Below are positions 1 through 7,389 of a stretch of 64,000 nt of DNA, piece by piece. This DNA is from JANNVK01 sp031414415 (GTDB lineage Bacteria; Acidobacteriota; Blastocatellia; Pyrinomonadales; Pyrinomonadaceae). The translations under genes were made by a program, and so were the position numbers. The stretch spans positions 52,589 through 116,588 of the forward strand of contig JANNVK010000102.1 in the NCBI GenBank assembly GCA_031414415.1, given 5' to 3'. The notes beneath the pieces are model-generated. The model saw only the letters and a list, made by a program, of their open reading frames with translations, was not told the origin of the DNA and made no database searches. Each line of letters begins with the position of its first letter. The stretch's first letter is position 1.

Positions 1-291
1 TTGATAAAGTTTCTTTTCAGGATCGCTGAAACGAGAAAATTCTTCGGCGTTATAATTCGCAAAAAATTCCTTTGCTTTTGTTTCATTTCCCATGTGAACG
101 AATGCAATTACGGTTCCATTTGCAGTAAGTGTTTCTTTTTGTTTGACGATTGAAGCGACCGCTTCACGACAGAATGTTCAGCCAAAATGGCGGATGAAAA
201 TTAGTAAAACGGGCGAAAGTTCGTTTAAACTAAACAAACTTTCACCCTTTTGTGATTTGAATTCTTGCAAATTATCTGTCGCAATTTTCAT
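1..291 (-). CDS. Peroxiredoxin-like (SelL/PRXL2-type) selenoprotein, 3' end beyond the window
   Basis: Reading the minus strand from the ATG at 291 gives an open frame to the window edge (97 codons) except for one TGA at 180-178, codon 38. The flanking residues read FIRHFG-[TGA]-TFCREAV. That is the thioredoxin-fold active-site signature of AhpC/TSA-like PRXL2/SelL proteins, in which the TGA position is normally the redox Cys of a CxxC. The Cys at residue 41 is kept, giving a UxxC pair. Coding quality is the same on both sides of the TGA, and a hairpin suited to selenocysteine insertion follows it. The ATG lies one base after the ribA stop, so the two genes are probably co-transcribed. Expected role: thiol- or peroxide-dependent redox enzyme in the cytoplasm. 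The alternative is a gene broken by a Cys-to-stop change or a sequencing error; the hairpin argues against both. Confidence 0.85.
151..180 (-). promoter_or_regulatory. Candidate bacterial SECIS element with its UGA codon
   Basis: The TGA occupies 180-178 on the minus strand. After 11 nt comes a perfect stem, TGAAGC (166-161) and GCTTCA (156-151), closed by the tetraloop GGTC (160-157). The loop begins 17 nt after the UGA. Known bacterial SECIS hairpins have their apical loop roughly 16-37 nt after the UGA, with a G at the start of the loop; the E. coli fdhF loop also contains GGUC. The hairpin lies within coding sequence, as expected in bacteria. Confidence 0.8.
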
Positions 292-292
292 T

Positions 293-982
293 TTATGTAA
301 CCAATGCTAAAAGATGTCCCATTTGCAATTTTTTGGTTTGCAAATATTCTTTCGTATATTTTGAAGGTTTGAATTCTAGTGAAACTCTTTCAACAATTTC
401 TAAACCACCCGCACGCATTGCCTCAAGTTTGTCAGGATTATTTGATAAAGCCTTAACTTTTCGAAGTCCAAGATCGCGGATAATTTCGACGCATTGATCG
501 TATTTGCGAAGATCTGATTCAAACCCAAGCAAATTGTTTGCTTCGATTGTGTCAGCACCTTCATCTTGCAAGGCATACGCACGAATTTTGTTAATAATTC
601 CAATTCCGCGTCCTTCTTGCTGCTGGTAAACGATAACGCCGCGTCCCTCTTTTTGGATTAGTTCCATTGAACGTTGAAGTTGCGGACCGCAATCACATTT
701 TATTGAATGAAAAACGTCTCCGGTGAGACATTGCGAATGTATTCTGACTAAAGTTGGCTTGTTTTCGTTGAACTCACCTTTGAGCAAACAAACAAATTCT
801 TCGTCTGTTGTTAACGATTTGTATCCGGCGATTCTAAATTCGCCTAATTCGGTTGGAAGTTTGGCTTCAGCGATTTTTTCTATGCTCTTGATGTAATTAA
901 AACTTGGGATAATCTCTTTCTTTGCAATACTTTCGACAATCATAGTCTTTACCCTTTTCCAATTTGCACGGTGTAAACTCAT
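293..982 (-). CDS. ribA: GTP cyclohydrolase II
   Basis: RibA opens the imidazole ring of GTP to start riboflavin synthesis. The family's zinc site is visible as C85, C96 and C98 in RIHSQCLTGDVFHSIKCDCG. It is followed by QQEGRGIGIINKIRAYALQ and GADTIEANNLLGF, which are near-identical to the E. coli enzyme, and by NNPDKLEAM and the C-terminal IVERVSLE. At 229 aa it is a stand-alone GTP cyclohydrolase II without the RibB domain. The N-terminal 13 residues look dispensable, so the true start may be Met14 at 943. It is the upstream partner of the redox gene at 1-291, separated from it by one base. Confidence 0.95.
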   Translation of the reverse strand: MSLHRANWKRVKTMIVESIAKKEIIPSFNYIKSIEKIAEAKLPTELGEFRIAGYKSLTTDEEFVCLLKGEFNENKPTLVRIHSQCLTGDVFHSIKCDCGPQLQRSMELIQKEGRGVIVYQQQEGRGIGIINKIRAYALQDEGADTIEANNLLGFESDLRKYDQCVEIIRDLGLRKVKALSNNPDKLEAMRAGGLEIVERVSLEFKPSKYTKEYLQTKKLQMGHLLALVT

Positions 983-1155
983 TCAGAATTAAATGAGCGG
1001 TTTGAGCGGATTGGATTGTTATTAGAATAAACGAAATCAACCCATTTGTAAACTAAAATCAAACAAAGTGCAGAAAAGTTAAAATAATAACTAAAAAAAT
1101 CCGATGAACTTAAAATAAAAATTCACCGGAAATTTAAATAATTTAATTTTACAAA

Positions 1156-2586
1156 TTAATATATTGTAAATGAGAATTGCATAGTTTTAGAACTAGCCTT
1201 TGGCACTCCATCTTCCATCGCAGGAGTAAATCTAATGTTTTTTGCAGCTGCGATTGCTTGTTCGGTGAGCCCGTTTGATAATCCTCTAACGACAGAAACA
1301 CTGCCAATAGAACCATTTGCTGAAAATGTAACTTTTAACACAACAACACCTTGGATTGCAGCTTGACGAGCAGCGTCAGTATAAGGCGGTTTAGGCTGAA
1401 AGGTGATTTTCACACCAGATGTAACTGCTGGTGCTTTGGGTTTAACTGGGGTTGGTGGACGAGTTGGCGGTTCTCCACCATCGCCGCCAGCGTCTCCACG
1501 ACCATTGCCGATTCCGTTTCCAATTCCATTTCCGGCACCAGAACCATTTCCGCCACCACGACCAGTTCCGTTTCCGGTTCCTTGTCCTTGACCGTTTCCG
1601 CCGCCCATTCCGCCGCCATTTCCAAATCCATCAGAAATGCTGGAAGTTTGTCCGTTTTTTGCACCGTAACGCTGATTTGGGTCGATGGTTTCGTTGCGAG
1701 TTTTTCCTTGTGTTGAGACTCTAATTTCTAAACTTGGATCAGTAACACGAACCATTGTAGCAGATGGTGTAAACTCGGGTTTCTCGGTTTGCCTTGCCAT
1801 TTCCCCTTTTGAAACATCGTCTTTTGCATCTTGTTTTCCGCCACCGCCACCGCCGCCGCCTTTTTCTTTCTCTTTTTCGAGAATTTCTTCTTTCTCAATA
1901 TCTGTCACAATATCAGTGACCGGAGCAACAACAAATCCTTGCTCTTCTAATCCTGCAATGTCTAAATTTTTCGCAAACAAATCGTAAAGCCAATAACCAC
2001 CGGCAAATGACATTACTAAAACAAAAGCCGCCATCAATAAAAATTCACGAGTTCCATCACCTTTTGTATCAACAATTGTCGGATTATATTCGCCGACTAC
2101 GTTTGGTTTAACATAACCGTAAGTTTCTTTCTCTAAAAATTCATCTTGAAAAACTTGTGGAGTTTGAAGTTTAGTTGTGAAAGAAGCAACCGCCGGAATT
2201 GAGATTGGTAATGAAATCGGTAACGAAATTGGAGCTGTAATTTGTTCAATTGGTTCTTCAACAGAGAATAGTTCTTCTTCAAAAATAGTCTCGTGATTGT
2301 CGTCAAAAGCCAGATTATCCAAATTTGTTGCAACCGTTTCGGCAACTATTGGAACTTCAATAATTGGAGCTTCAAAAGTTTTTAGCGTTTCAGTTGCTAA
2401 AGATTTTTCTTCTGCTTCAAGTTTAAAGCTAACTTCAGAAACGGTTGGTGTTGGTTCTAAAACAGCGTCGGCGATTACTGGATTCATCTCGAAAGCAGTT
2501 AAACCCAAACCGCAATTTGGACAAAATCCGAACTTTTCCGCAAATCCTTCTTCACACGCTGTGCAATATTTTACAATTTTTGCCAT
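1156..2586 (-). CDS. TonB-type energy transducer with N-terminal zinc ribbon
   Basis: Three parts are visible. Residues 1-26 form a CxxC...CxxC zinc ribbon (C8, C11, C22, C25). One membrane segment lies at about 182-204. A long Gly-rich linker (about 240-375, including a run of eight Gly) leads to a C-terminal TonB domain of about 85 residues, with the typical PPYTDAARQAAIQGVVVLKV and the closing FSFTIY. TonB domains carry proton-motive energy from the inner membrane to outer-membrane receptors, and three such receptors are encoded in this window. A cytoplasmic zinc ribbon ahead of the membrane anchor is not part of classical TonB, which starts with a short cytoplasmic tail. No ExbB or ExbD gene is adjacent. 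The linker composition explains several spurious open frames on the other strand. Confidence 0.85.
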   Translation of the reverse strand: MAKIVKYCTACEEGFAEKFGFCPNCGLGLTAFEMNPVIADAVLEPTPTVSEVSFKLEAEEKSLATETLKTFEAPIIEVPIVAETVATNLDNLAFDDNHETIFEEELFSVEEPIEQITAPISLPISLPISIPAVASFTTKLQTPQVFQDEFLEKETYGYVKPNVVGEYNPTIVDTKGDGTREFLLMAAFVLVMSFAGGYWLYDLFAKNLDIAGLEEQGFVVAPVTDIVTDIEKEEILEKEKEKGGGGGGGGKQDAKDDVSKGEMARQTEKPEFTPSATMVRVTDPSLEIRVSTQGKTRNETIDPNQRYGAKNGQTSSISDGFGNGGGMGGGNGQGQGTGNGTGRGGGNGSGAGNGIGNGIGNGRGDAGGDGGEPPTRPPTPVKPKAPAVTSGVKITFQPKPPYTDAARQAAIQGVVVLKVTFSANGSIGSVSVVRGLSNGLTEQAIAAAKNIRFTPAMEDGVPKASSKTMQFSFTIY

Positions 2587-2823
2587 TTTTGCCTCTCAAT
2601 GTTTCTTGAAAAAAACATTTAAATTAAATTATAACCAGTTTTTTGTTAATGTTAAACTGATTTTACCGAATTTATATTCAGCAGATACACATTTATAGAT
2701 GCTACAAACGTTTGACCAGATGCCTCAGTCAAATTAAACTTTCACTCAACACTTAGTTTTAGAATTCTATTTGATTGCCTCGATAGACAACTAAGAGTTT
2801 GAATTTTACAACTAAAAGACACG

Positions 2824-4092
2824 ATGAATACTAAGAAATATCTAAAAAACACATTTTTATTATCAGCAATTTTGGCTATTTTTAGCAGTTTTGCATTGAC
2901 GCAATCGACCGAACCGCGTCAAGAAAAACTCTTAAATGGAATGAAATTGCTTGTTTGGCAAAACACAAAAGATCCGAAAGTTACTTTTAAACTTCGCATT
3001 CATAGCGGCTCAGCATTTGATCCAAAAGACAAAATGGGTGTGATGACATTGCTCACAAATATTTTGTTCCCGGACAATTTAACACGCGAATTTTTTGAGC
3101 AAGATTTAGAGGGAAATCTCTCAATTACCAATAATTACGACTATATACAGATAGACGCAAGCGGAAAATCTGATAAATTTTTAGATGTAATTGAAACTTT
3201 GGCAACGGCTGTCGCGAATCTGACTATTTTGGAAGAAAATTTTGTCAACGTTCGTAAAAAGTTGCTCGAAAAAGTTTTAGAAGAACAAAAGAATCCGACA
3301 ATTGTTGCAAATAATGCGGTTGCCAAAAAATTATTTGGAGATTATCCATACGGTCGTCCGCAAAACGGAACTCCTGAAAGTTTAGCTAAAATAGACAGAA
3401 TTGACTTGACAGTTGCTCGAGATAAATTTTTAACTGCTGATAATGCAACACTTACGATTACGGGAAATGTTGGTTTTCCGTTAGCATTAAAGGCAAGCAA
3501 ACAACTTTTTGGCGGCTGGAAAAAGTCGGACAAACTTGTTCCGGCAACATTTAAACAACCTGATGAAGTTGATATAAAAACCCAAAAAATTGAATCAAAT
3601 GTTGTTGAAAAAAATGAAGTGCGATATGCCTTTCGTGGAATTGCGAGAAATGATGAAGACTATTTTGCTATGAAATTTTTGGTTGATATTTTAAGTAATC
3701 GCGAAATTGGTTTAAACAATTGGTTCATTCAATATCAACGAAATTTGTTGCCAAGTATTGTTATCACAGGTGTTTCAAATGCTTCTGACGAATTTATTAG
3801 TGCAAGCGAATCTTCAAATAAAGCTGTTAAATCATTATTTCAAAACAAACTTTTTGGAGACATCACGAGCGAAGAATTTAATAAATCGAAATTAAAAATC
3901 TTGAGCGAAATAGATCAAAAACCGATGCAAGAAAAGTGGCTTGATATTACAACTTTCAAATTAAATTCGGTTAAAGGTGAGATGCAAAAATTAAATTCTG
4001 TTACAATTACAGATGTTCAGCGTGTCGCTGACAAATTATCAAAACAAAATGTCGCAACAGTTTTATTGACAAAAGTAAACGAAACAAAATAG
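2824..4092 (+). CDS. Secreted M16-like protein without the metal-binding motif
   Basis: A signal peptide (about residues 1-27, ending in FALTQS) precedes a two-lobed insulinase-like fold, with LLNGMKLLVWQNTKDPKVTF and IHSGSAFDPKDKMGVM matching the start of M16 domains. Active members have HxxEH shortly after this point (typically GxAHFLEHM). Here the stretch is MGVMTLLTNILFPD, so both His and the Glu are gone. The middle region (NPTIVANNAVAKKLFGDYPYGRP) and the second lobe match the family. M16 proteases often work as pairs of one active and one inactive subunit. This is probably a non-catalytic partner in the periplasm, but no active partner is adjacent. Confidence 0.75.
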   Translation: MNTKKYLKNTFLLSAILAIFSSFALTQSTEPRQEKLLNGMKLLVWQNTKDPKVTFKLRIHSGSAFDPKDKMGVMTLLTNILFPDNLTREFFEQDLEGNLSITNNYDYIQIDASGKSDKFLDVIETLATAVANLTILEENFVNVRKKLLEKVLEEQKNPTIVANNAVAKKLFGDYPYGRPQNGTPESLAKIDRIDLTVARDKFLTADNATLTITGNVGFPLALKASKQLFGGWKKSDKLVPATFKQPDEVDIKTQKIESNVVEKNEVRYAFRGIARNDEDYFAMKFLVDILSNREIGLNNWFIQYQRNLLPSIVITGVSNASDEFISASESSNKAVKSLFQNKLFGDITSEEFNKSKLKILSEIDQKPMQEKWLDITTFKLNSVKGEMQKLNSVTITDVQRVADKLSKQNVATVLLTKVNETK

Positions 4093-4165
4093 TTGTTTTT
4101 ATGTGACTCTCGCGTGAGCAAGATGCACACGCGACTGCCAGCTTGAAGCTAGCGATACCAAATAA

Positions 4166-4891
4166 ATGCAAAACGAAAGAACTTCTGGAGAACTTCAACA
4201 CGCAAAAGCTGTGCGTGAAATGTTCTCTGGAATTGCCAAACGATACGATTTTCTTAATCATTTTCTCTCGTTAAATATAGATAAACGCTGGAGAAAATTA
4301 GTTTCGCAAAAACTCAAAAATGTTTTGGCTGACGAAAAAGCTGTGGTTTTAGATGTTGCTTGCGGAACCGGTGATTTGTCTGTCGAATTGCAAACTTCCG
4401 GCAAAGCAAAGGTTATCGGCACAGATTTTTGTCGCCCGATGCTCGCTTTTGCAGCAGAAAAAAATCCGAAAAATAATCTCAATATTCCATATCTCGAAGG
4501 CGACGGAATGAATCTCGCGTTTGCTGATGAAACATTTGATGCGGTGACGGTCGCGTTTGGTTTACGAAATTTTTCAAATTGGCAAGATGGTTTGAATGAA
4601 ATGAGTCGCGTTTTAAAAAAAGGTGGAACGTTAATTATTCTTGAGTTTTCAACGCCGATTATTCCCGGTTTCAAGCAAGCATTTAACTTTTATTTTAGCA
4701 ATATTTTGCCGCGAATTGGTGGTGCGGTCAGCGGTTCGCGTGGTGCTTATGAATATTTGCCAAATTCTGTTTCGAAGTTTCCAGATCAAAAGAATTTGGC
4801 GAAAATGATGGAAGAAGTTGGGGTCGAAAGCGTCGAATATAAAAATTTAACTGGCGGAATCGCCGCAATTCACAGCGGAATTCGTAAATGA
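4166..4891 (+). CDS. ubiE: Demethylmenaquinone / ubiquinone C-methyltransferase
   Basis: This is a class I SAM-dependent methyltransferase. Motif I is VLDVACGTGD (residues 61-70), followed by GTDFCRPML, and the family signature AVTVAFGLRNFSNW leads into RVLKKGGTLIILEFSTP. The length (241 aa) is normal for UbiE/MenG, which performs the last methylation of menaquinone or a C-methylation of ubiquinone. Menaquinone is more likely in an acidobacterium, where the gene would be called menG. The stop overlaps the next gene's ATG by four bases (ATGA), so it is translationally coupled to the permease, although the functions look unrelated. Confidence 0.93.
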   Translation: MQNERTSGELQHAKAVREMFSGIAKRYDFLNHFLSLNIDKRWRKLVSQKLKNVLADEKAVVLDVACGTGDLSVELQTSGKAKVIGTDFCRPMLAFAAEKNPKNNLNIPYLEGDGMNLAFADETFDAVTVAFGLRNFSNWQDGLNEMSRVLKKGGTLIILEFSTPIIPGFKQAFNFYFSNILPRIGGAVSGSRGAYEYLPNSVSKFPDQKNLAKMMEEVGVESVEYKNLTGGIAAIHSGIRK

Positions 4892-5868
4892 AACATAAAA
4901 TTTTCAACATAGCTCGCCAAGTTGGACTGCTTTTGCTAGTGGTTTGGACAGTCGTGTCGCTTGTTACATTGCTAATTGAACTCGTTCCTGGTTCACCCGC
5001 GAGTGCAATTTTAGGCGAAAATGCCACGGCAGAACAAATTGATAATTTTAACGAAAAACACGGACTCAATAAACCTGCATTTTTTGTCTCGTATTCGGGC
5101 GAAAAAGGTCTCGAATGGAACGGTGCGGATAATCGCTATCTTGATTATTGGAAAGGTGTTTTGACCGGCGATTTAGGAAAATCCTTCCGCACAGATCGTC
5201 CGGTTTTAGATATGATTTCTGAGCGTTATTTGAACACAATAAAGCTCGCAATTGCCGCAATGTTAGTTGCAATTTGTATCGCTTTGCCGCTTGGCGTTGT
5301 TGCGGGAACAAATAAAGGTTCATTGACAGATAACACGGCTTCTTTTGTCGCACTTTTAGGAATTTCATTGCCCGGATTTGTGATTGGACCTTTTCTAGTC
5401 TATTTTTTCGCGGTTAAACTTGGCTGGTTTGACCCAACCGGCAGCCAATATTTTGACCACATTGTTTTGCCGGCGGTCACACTTGGTGCGGCACTTTCTG
5501 CAATTTTGACGCGAATGATTCGCAGTTCGGTAATCGAAGAACTTGGTGAAGATTATGTCAGAACTGCTCGTGCGAAAGGTTTGAGCGAAAAAATTGTAAT
5601 TTATAAACACGTTTTGAAAAATGGTCTGATTCCAGTCGTCACAATACTCGGTTTGCAACTCGGTGTTTTGCTCGCTGGAGCGATTATTACCGAGAAGATT
5701 TTTGGCTGGCAAGGATTAGGACTTTTGCTTTTAGAAGATGGAATCGGGAAACGTGATTATCGTTTAGTTCAAGGTTGCGTTTTGGTAATCAGTGTTACTT
5801 ATATTCTCGCAAATGCTTTCACTGATTGGATTTACGGTCATTTAGACCCGAGAATTAGGATCAACTAA
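4888..5868 (+). CDS. ABC transporter permease, DppB/OppB type
   Basis: A 326-aa integral membrane protein with about six membrane segments. Segment one is RQVGLLLLVVWTVVSLVTLL. The periplasmic loop has the family's ATAEQIDNFNEKHGLNKP and LTGDLGKSFRTDRPV. The EAA loop that contacts the ATPase is EDYVRTARAKGLSEK followed by ILGLQLGVLLAGAIITE. The family imports oligopeptides, dipeptides or nickel. It pairs with the DppC-type permease at 6066, but a 197-bp spacer containing an inverted repeat separates them. No solute-binding protein gene is nearby. A DppD-type ATPase is encoded about 36 kb away at 41927. Confidence 0.9.
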   Translation: MKHKIFNIARQVGLLLLVVWTVVSLVTLLIELVPGSPASAILGENATAEQIDNFNEKHGLNKPAFFVSYSGEKGLEWNGADNRYLDYWKGVLTGDLGKSFRTDRPVLDMISERYLNTIKLAIAAMLVAICIALPLGVVAGTNKGSLTDNTASFVALLGISLPGFVIGPFLVYFFAVKLGWFDPTGSQYFDHIVLPAVTLGAALSAILTRMIRSSVIEELGEDYVRTARAKGLSEKIVIYKHVLKNGLIPVVTILGLQLGVLLAGAIITEKIFGWQGLGLLLLEDGIGKRDYRLVQGCVLVISVTYILANAFTDWIYGHLDPRIRIN

Positions 5869-5871
5869 TAA

Positions 5872-6063
5872 CTAAAAGTGAAAAACTAAAAGTGAAAAGT
5901 GACGAGTCAATATTAAAAATAAAGAGTTACAATTTTGCGATCAGAGGATTCTATTGAGTTTATAAAAATGCTTGTAGCGACAGTAAAAACAACGAAAAAA
6001 TAAGATATAAAAGAAGATTTTAGTTTCAACTTTTCACTTTTCACTATTAGTTTTTCACTTTAG
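5872..6063. repeat. Spacer bounded by imperfect ~31-bp inverted repeats rich in GTGAAAA
   Basis: The left arm (5872-5902) begins CTAAAAGTGAAAAACTAAAA and continues with GTGAAAAGTGA. The right arm (6031-6063) is its reverse complement with a few changes. Each arm consists of short repeats of the type AGTGAAAA. About 128 bp of AT-rich sequence without an open frame lies between them. The right arm ends two bases before the start codon of the next permease. It could fold into a long hairpin in the dppB-dppC transcript. I saw no target-site duplication. Confidence 0.65.
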
Positions 6064-6065
6064 AA

Positions 6066-6881
6066 ATGAACAGATTAACTTACATCGGACTTTCAATCGC
6101 TGCGATTTTAGTATTCGCAGCTGTATTTGCTCCGTTTATTGCAACTCACGACGTAACGGCAATCGACTTGCTGAACAAATTCGCTTCGCCATCTCCAACA
6201 CATTGGTTTGGGACAGATTCTCTCGGACGCGATGTTTTTTCGCGACTCGTTTTTGGTGCAAGAATTTCGCTCGAAGTTGGGATTATTGTGACTTCAGTTT
6301 CGCTTGTTATCGGAATGTTTGTTGGTGCAATTGCCGGATATTTTGGCGGTTGGGTTGATAAAATTTTGTCCGGCTACATTTTCAACGTATTTCTCGCATT
6401 TCCGGGTTTGCTTCTCGCAATTGCGATGGTCGCGTTTCTTGGCGTTGGTCTCGAAAAATTAATTCTCGCTTTGTGTATCATTGGCTGGGTTGGTTACGCA
6501 CGTGTGATGCGTGGGCAAGTTTTGAAAGTCCGCGAATATGATTTTGTTCAAGCTGCAAAGGCTTTAGGTGCAAGCGATTGGCGAATATTGTTCGTTCATA
6601 TTTTGCCGAACTCAGTTCAGCCATTGATTGTTCAAGCGTCGCTCGGAATGGCTGGAGCAGTTTTATCTGAAGCTTCGCTTTCTTTTCTTGGACTTGGGAT
6701 TCCGCCGCCAGCACCGAGTTGGGGAACGATGATTGAAGACGCACGCGGACTCGATACTTTGATGAATGCTCCGCACGTTTTATTCTTCCCAGGAATTGCG
6801 ATTGCATTGACAGTTTTGGCGTTTAATTTTATCGGCGATGGCTTGCGTGAATATTTGGATCCGAAGCAAAGAGCAAGATAA
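6066..6881 (+). CDS. ABC transporter permease, DppC/OppC type
   Basis: A 271-aa permease with an N-terminal membrane segment (LTYIGLSIAAILVFAAVFAP), the motif HWFGTDSLGRDVFSRLVFGA typical of DppC/OppC, and the EAA loop REYDFVQAAKALGASDWRI. The C-terminal GIPPPAPSWGTMIEDAR and NFIGDGLREYLDPK are also characteristic. It forms the second half of the membrane channel with the product of 4888-5868. The next gene's ATG follows its stop codon with no gap. Confidence 0.93.
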   Translation: MNRLTYIGLSIAAILVFAAVFAPFIATHDVTAIDLLNKFASPSPTHWFGTDSLGRDVFSRLVFGARISLEVGIIVTSVSLVIGMFVGAIAGYFGGWVDKILSGYIFNVFLAFPGLLLAIAMVAFLGVGLEKLILALCIIGWVGYARVMRGQVLKVREYDFVQAAKALGASDWRILFVHILPNSVQPLIVQASLGMAGAVLSEASLSFLGLGIPPPAPSWGTMIEDARGLDTLMNAPHVLFFPGIAIALTVLAFNFIGDGLREYLDPKQRAR

Positions 6882-7163
6882 ATGCTGTCAACTATTCAAA
6901 AAATTCGCCAAAAGATATTGCGTGAAGAATATATTTTTTCTCTTCACTCGATTGATGAATTAGAAAATGATGGATTTACGATTGCTGATGCTCTTTCAGC
7001 AATTTTGAATGGTGAAATTGTCGATAAATTGTTTTATAATGACCTTCGTGGCACTCGTTATGTTGTTGTCGGAAACGCCAAAGATCTGAGAGTGTTAGAA
7101 ATTGTTTGTCGTTTTCATTCTTCTAATGTTTTGGTGATTACAGCTTATGAAATTTTTAGCTAA
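6882..7163 (+). CDS. DUF4258-like small protein, putative toxin of a toxin-antitoxin pair
   Basis: A 93-aa protein with the DUF4258 pattern: an early FSLHSIDELENDGFT, a central helix IADALSAILNGEIVD, then strands RGTRYVVVG and LRVLEIVCRF, ending VLVITAYEIF. The family resembles RelE-fold or BrnT-like small toxins and often lies beside an antitoxin or zinc-finger gene. Here the next gene overlaps it by 17 bp and encodes a YgiT-type zinc finger. The pair sits without a gap behind a permease gene and ahead of an ABC ATPase gene. Toxin activity is inferred from family and context only. Confidence 0.65.
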   Translation: MLSTIQKIRQKILREEYIFSLHSIDELENDGFTIADALSAILNGEIVDKLFYNDLRGTRYVVVGNAKDLRVLEIVCRFHSSNVLVITAYEIFS

Positions 7164-7368
7164 ACAAATTAATTGTGATTTTTGCGAAAGTGGCGTGACC
7201 GAATCTCAGGTTATTTCCAAAACTTTCAATCGTTTTGGACAGCTGTTTAAAATTGAAAATATTAAAGCTGAAGTTTGTAGAAACTGTGGTGAAATATATC
7301 TTGAAAGCCAATCGATCAAAGAGATTGATAAAAAAATAGAGCAAAAATTATTGTTAATTGCTGCTTAA
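7147..7368 (+). CDS. YgiT-type zinc-finger protein, putative antitoxin
   Basis: A 73-aa protein with two CxxC pairs, C10/C13 (NCDFCESG) and C44/C47 (VCRNCGEIYL), the layout of the N-terminal zinc domain of MqsA/YgiT. MqsA carries a helix-turn-helix after this domain; here only a short helix (IKEIDKKIEQKLLLI) follows, so direct DNA binding is not evident. The start overlaps the upstream DUF4258 gene by 17 bp, which suggests coupled synthesis of the two proteins. Confidence 0.7.
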   Translation: MKFLAKQINCDFCESGVTESQVISKTFNRFGQLFKIENIKAEVCRNCGEIYLESQSIKEIDKKIEQKLLLIAA

Positions 7369-7389
7369 AGATTTTCGAATTGTTATCAA

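Noticed and set aside
178..180. The TGA at codon 38 of the left-edge gene as a true stop or sequencing error
   Set aside because: A chance error exactly at the active-site Cys, together with a perfect hairpin having a GGTC loop at the right distance, is unlikely. Kept only as the alternative.
1351..1987. Open frames on the plus strand opposite the TonB gene
   Set aside because: They reflect the Gly-rich linker read backwards (Pro, Arg or Ser runs) and have no start signals.
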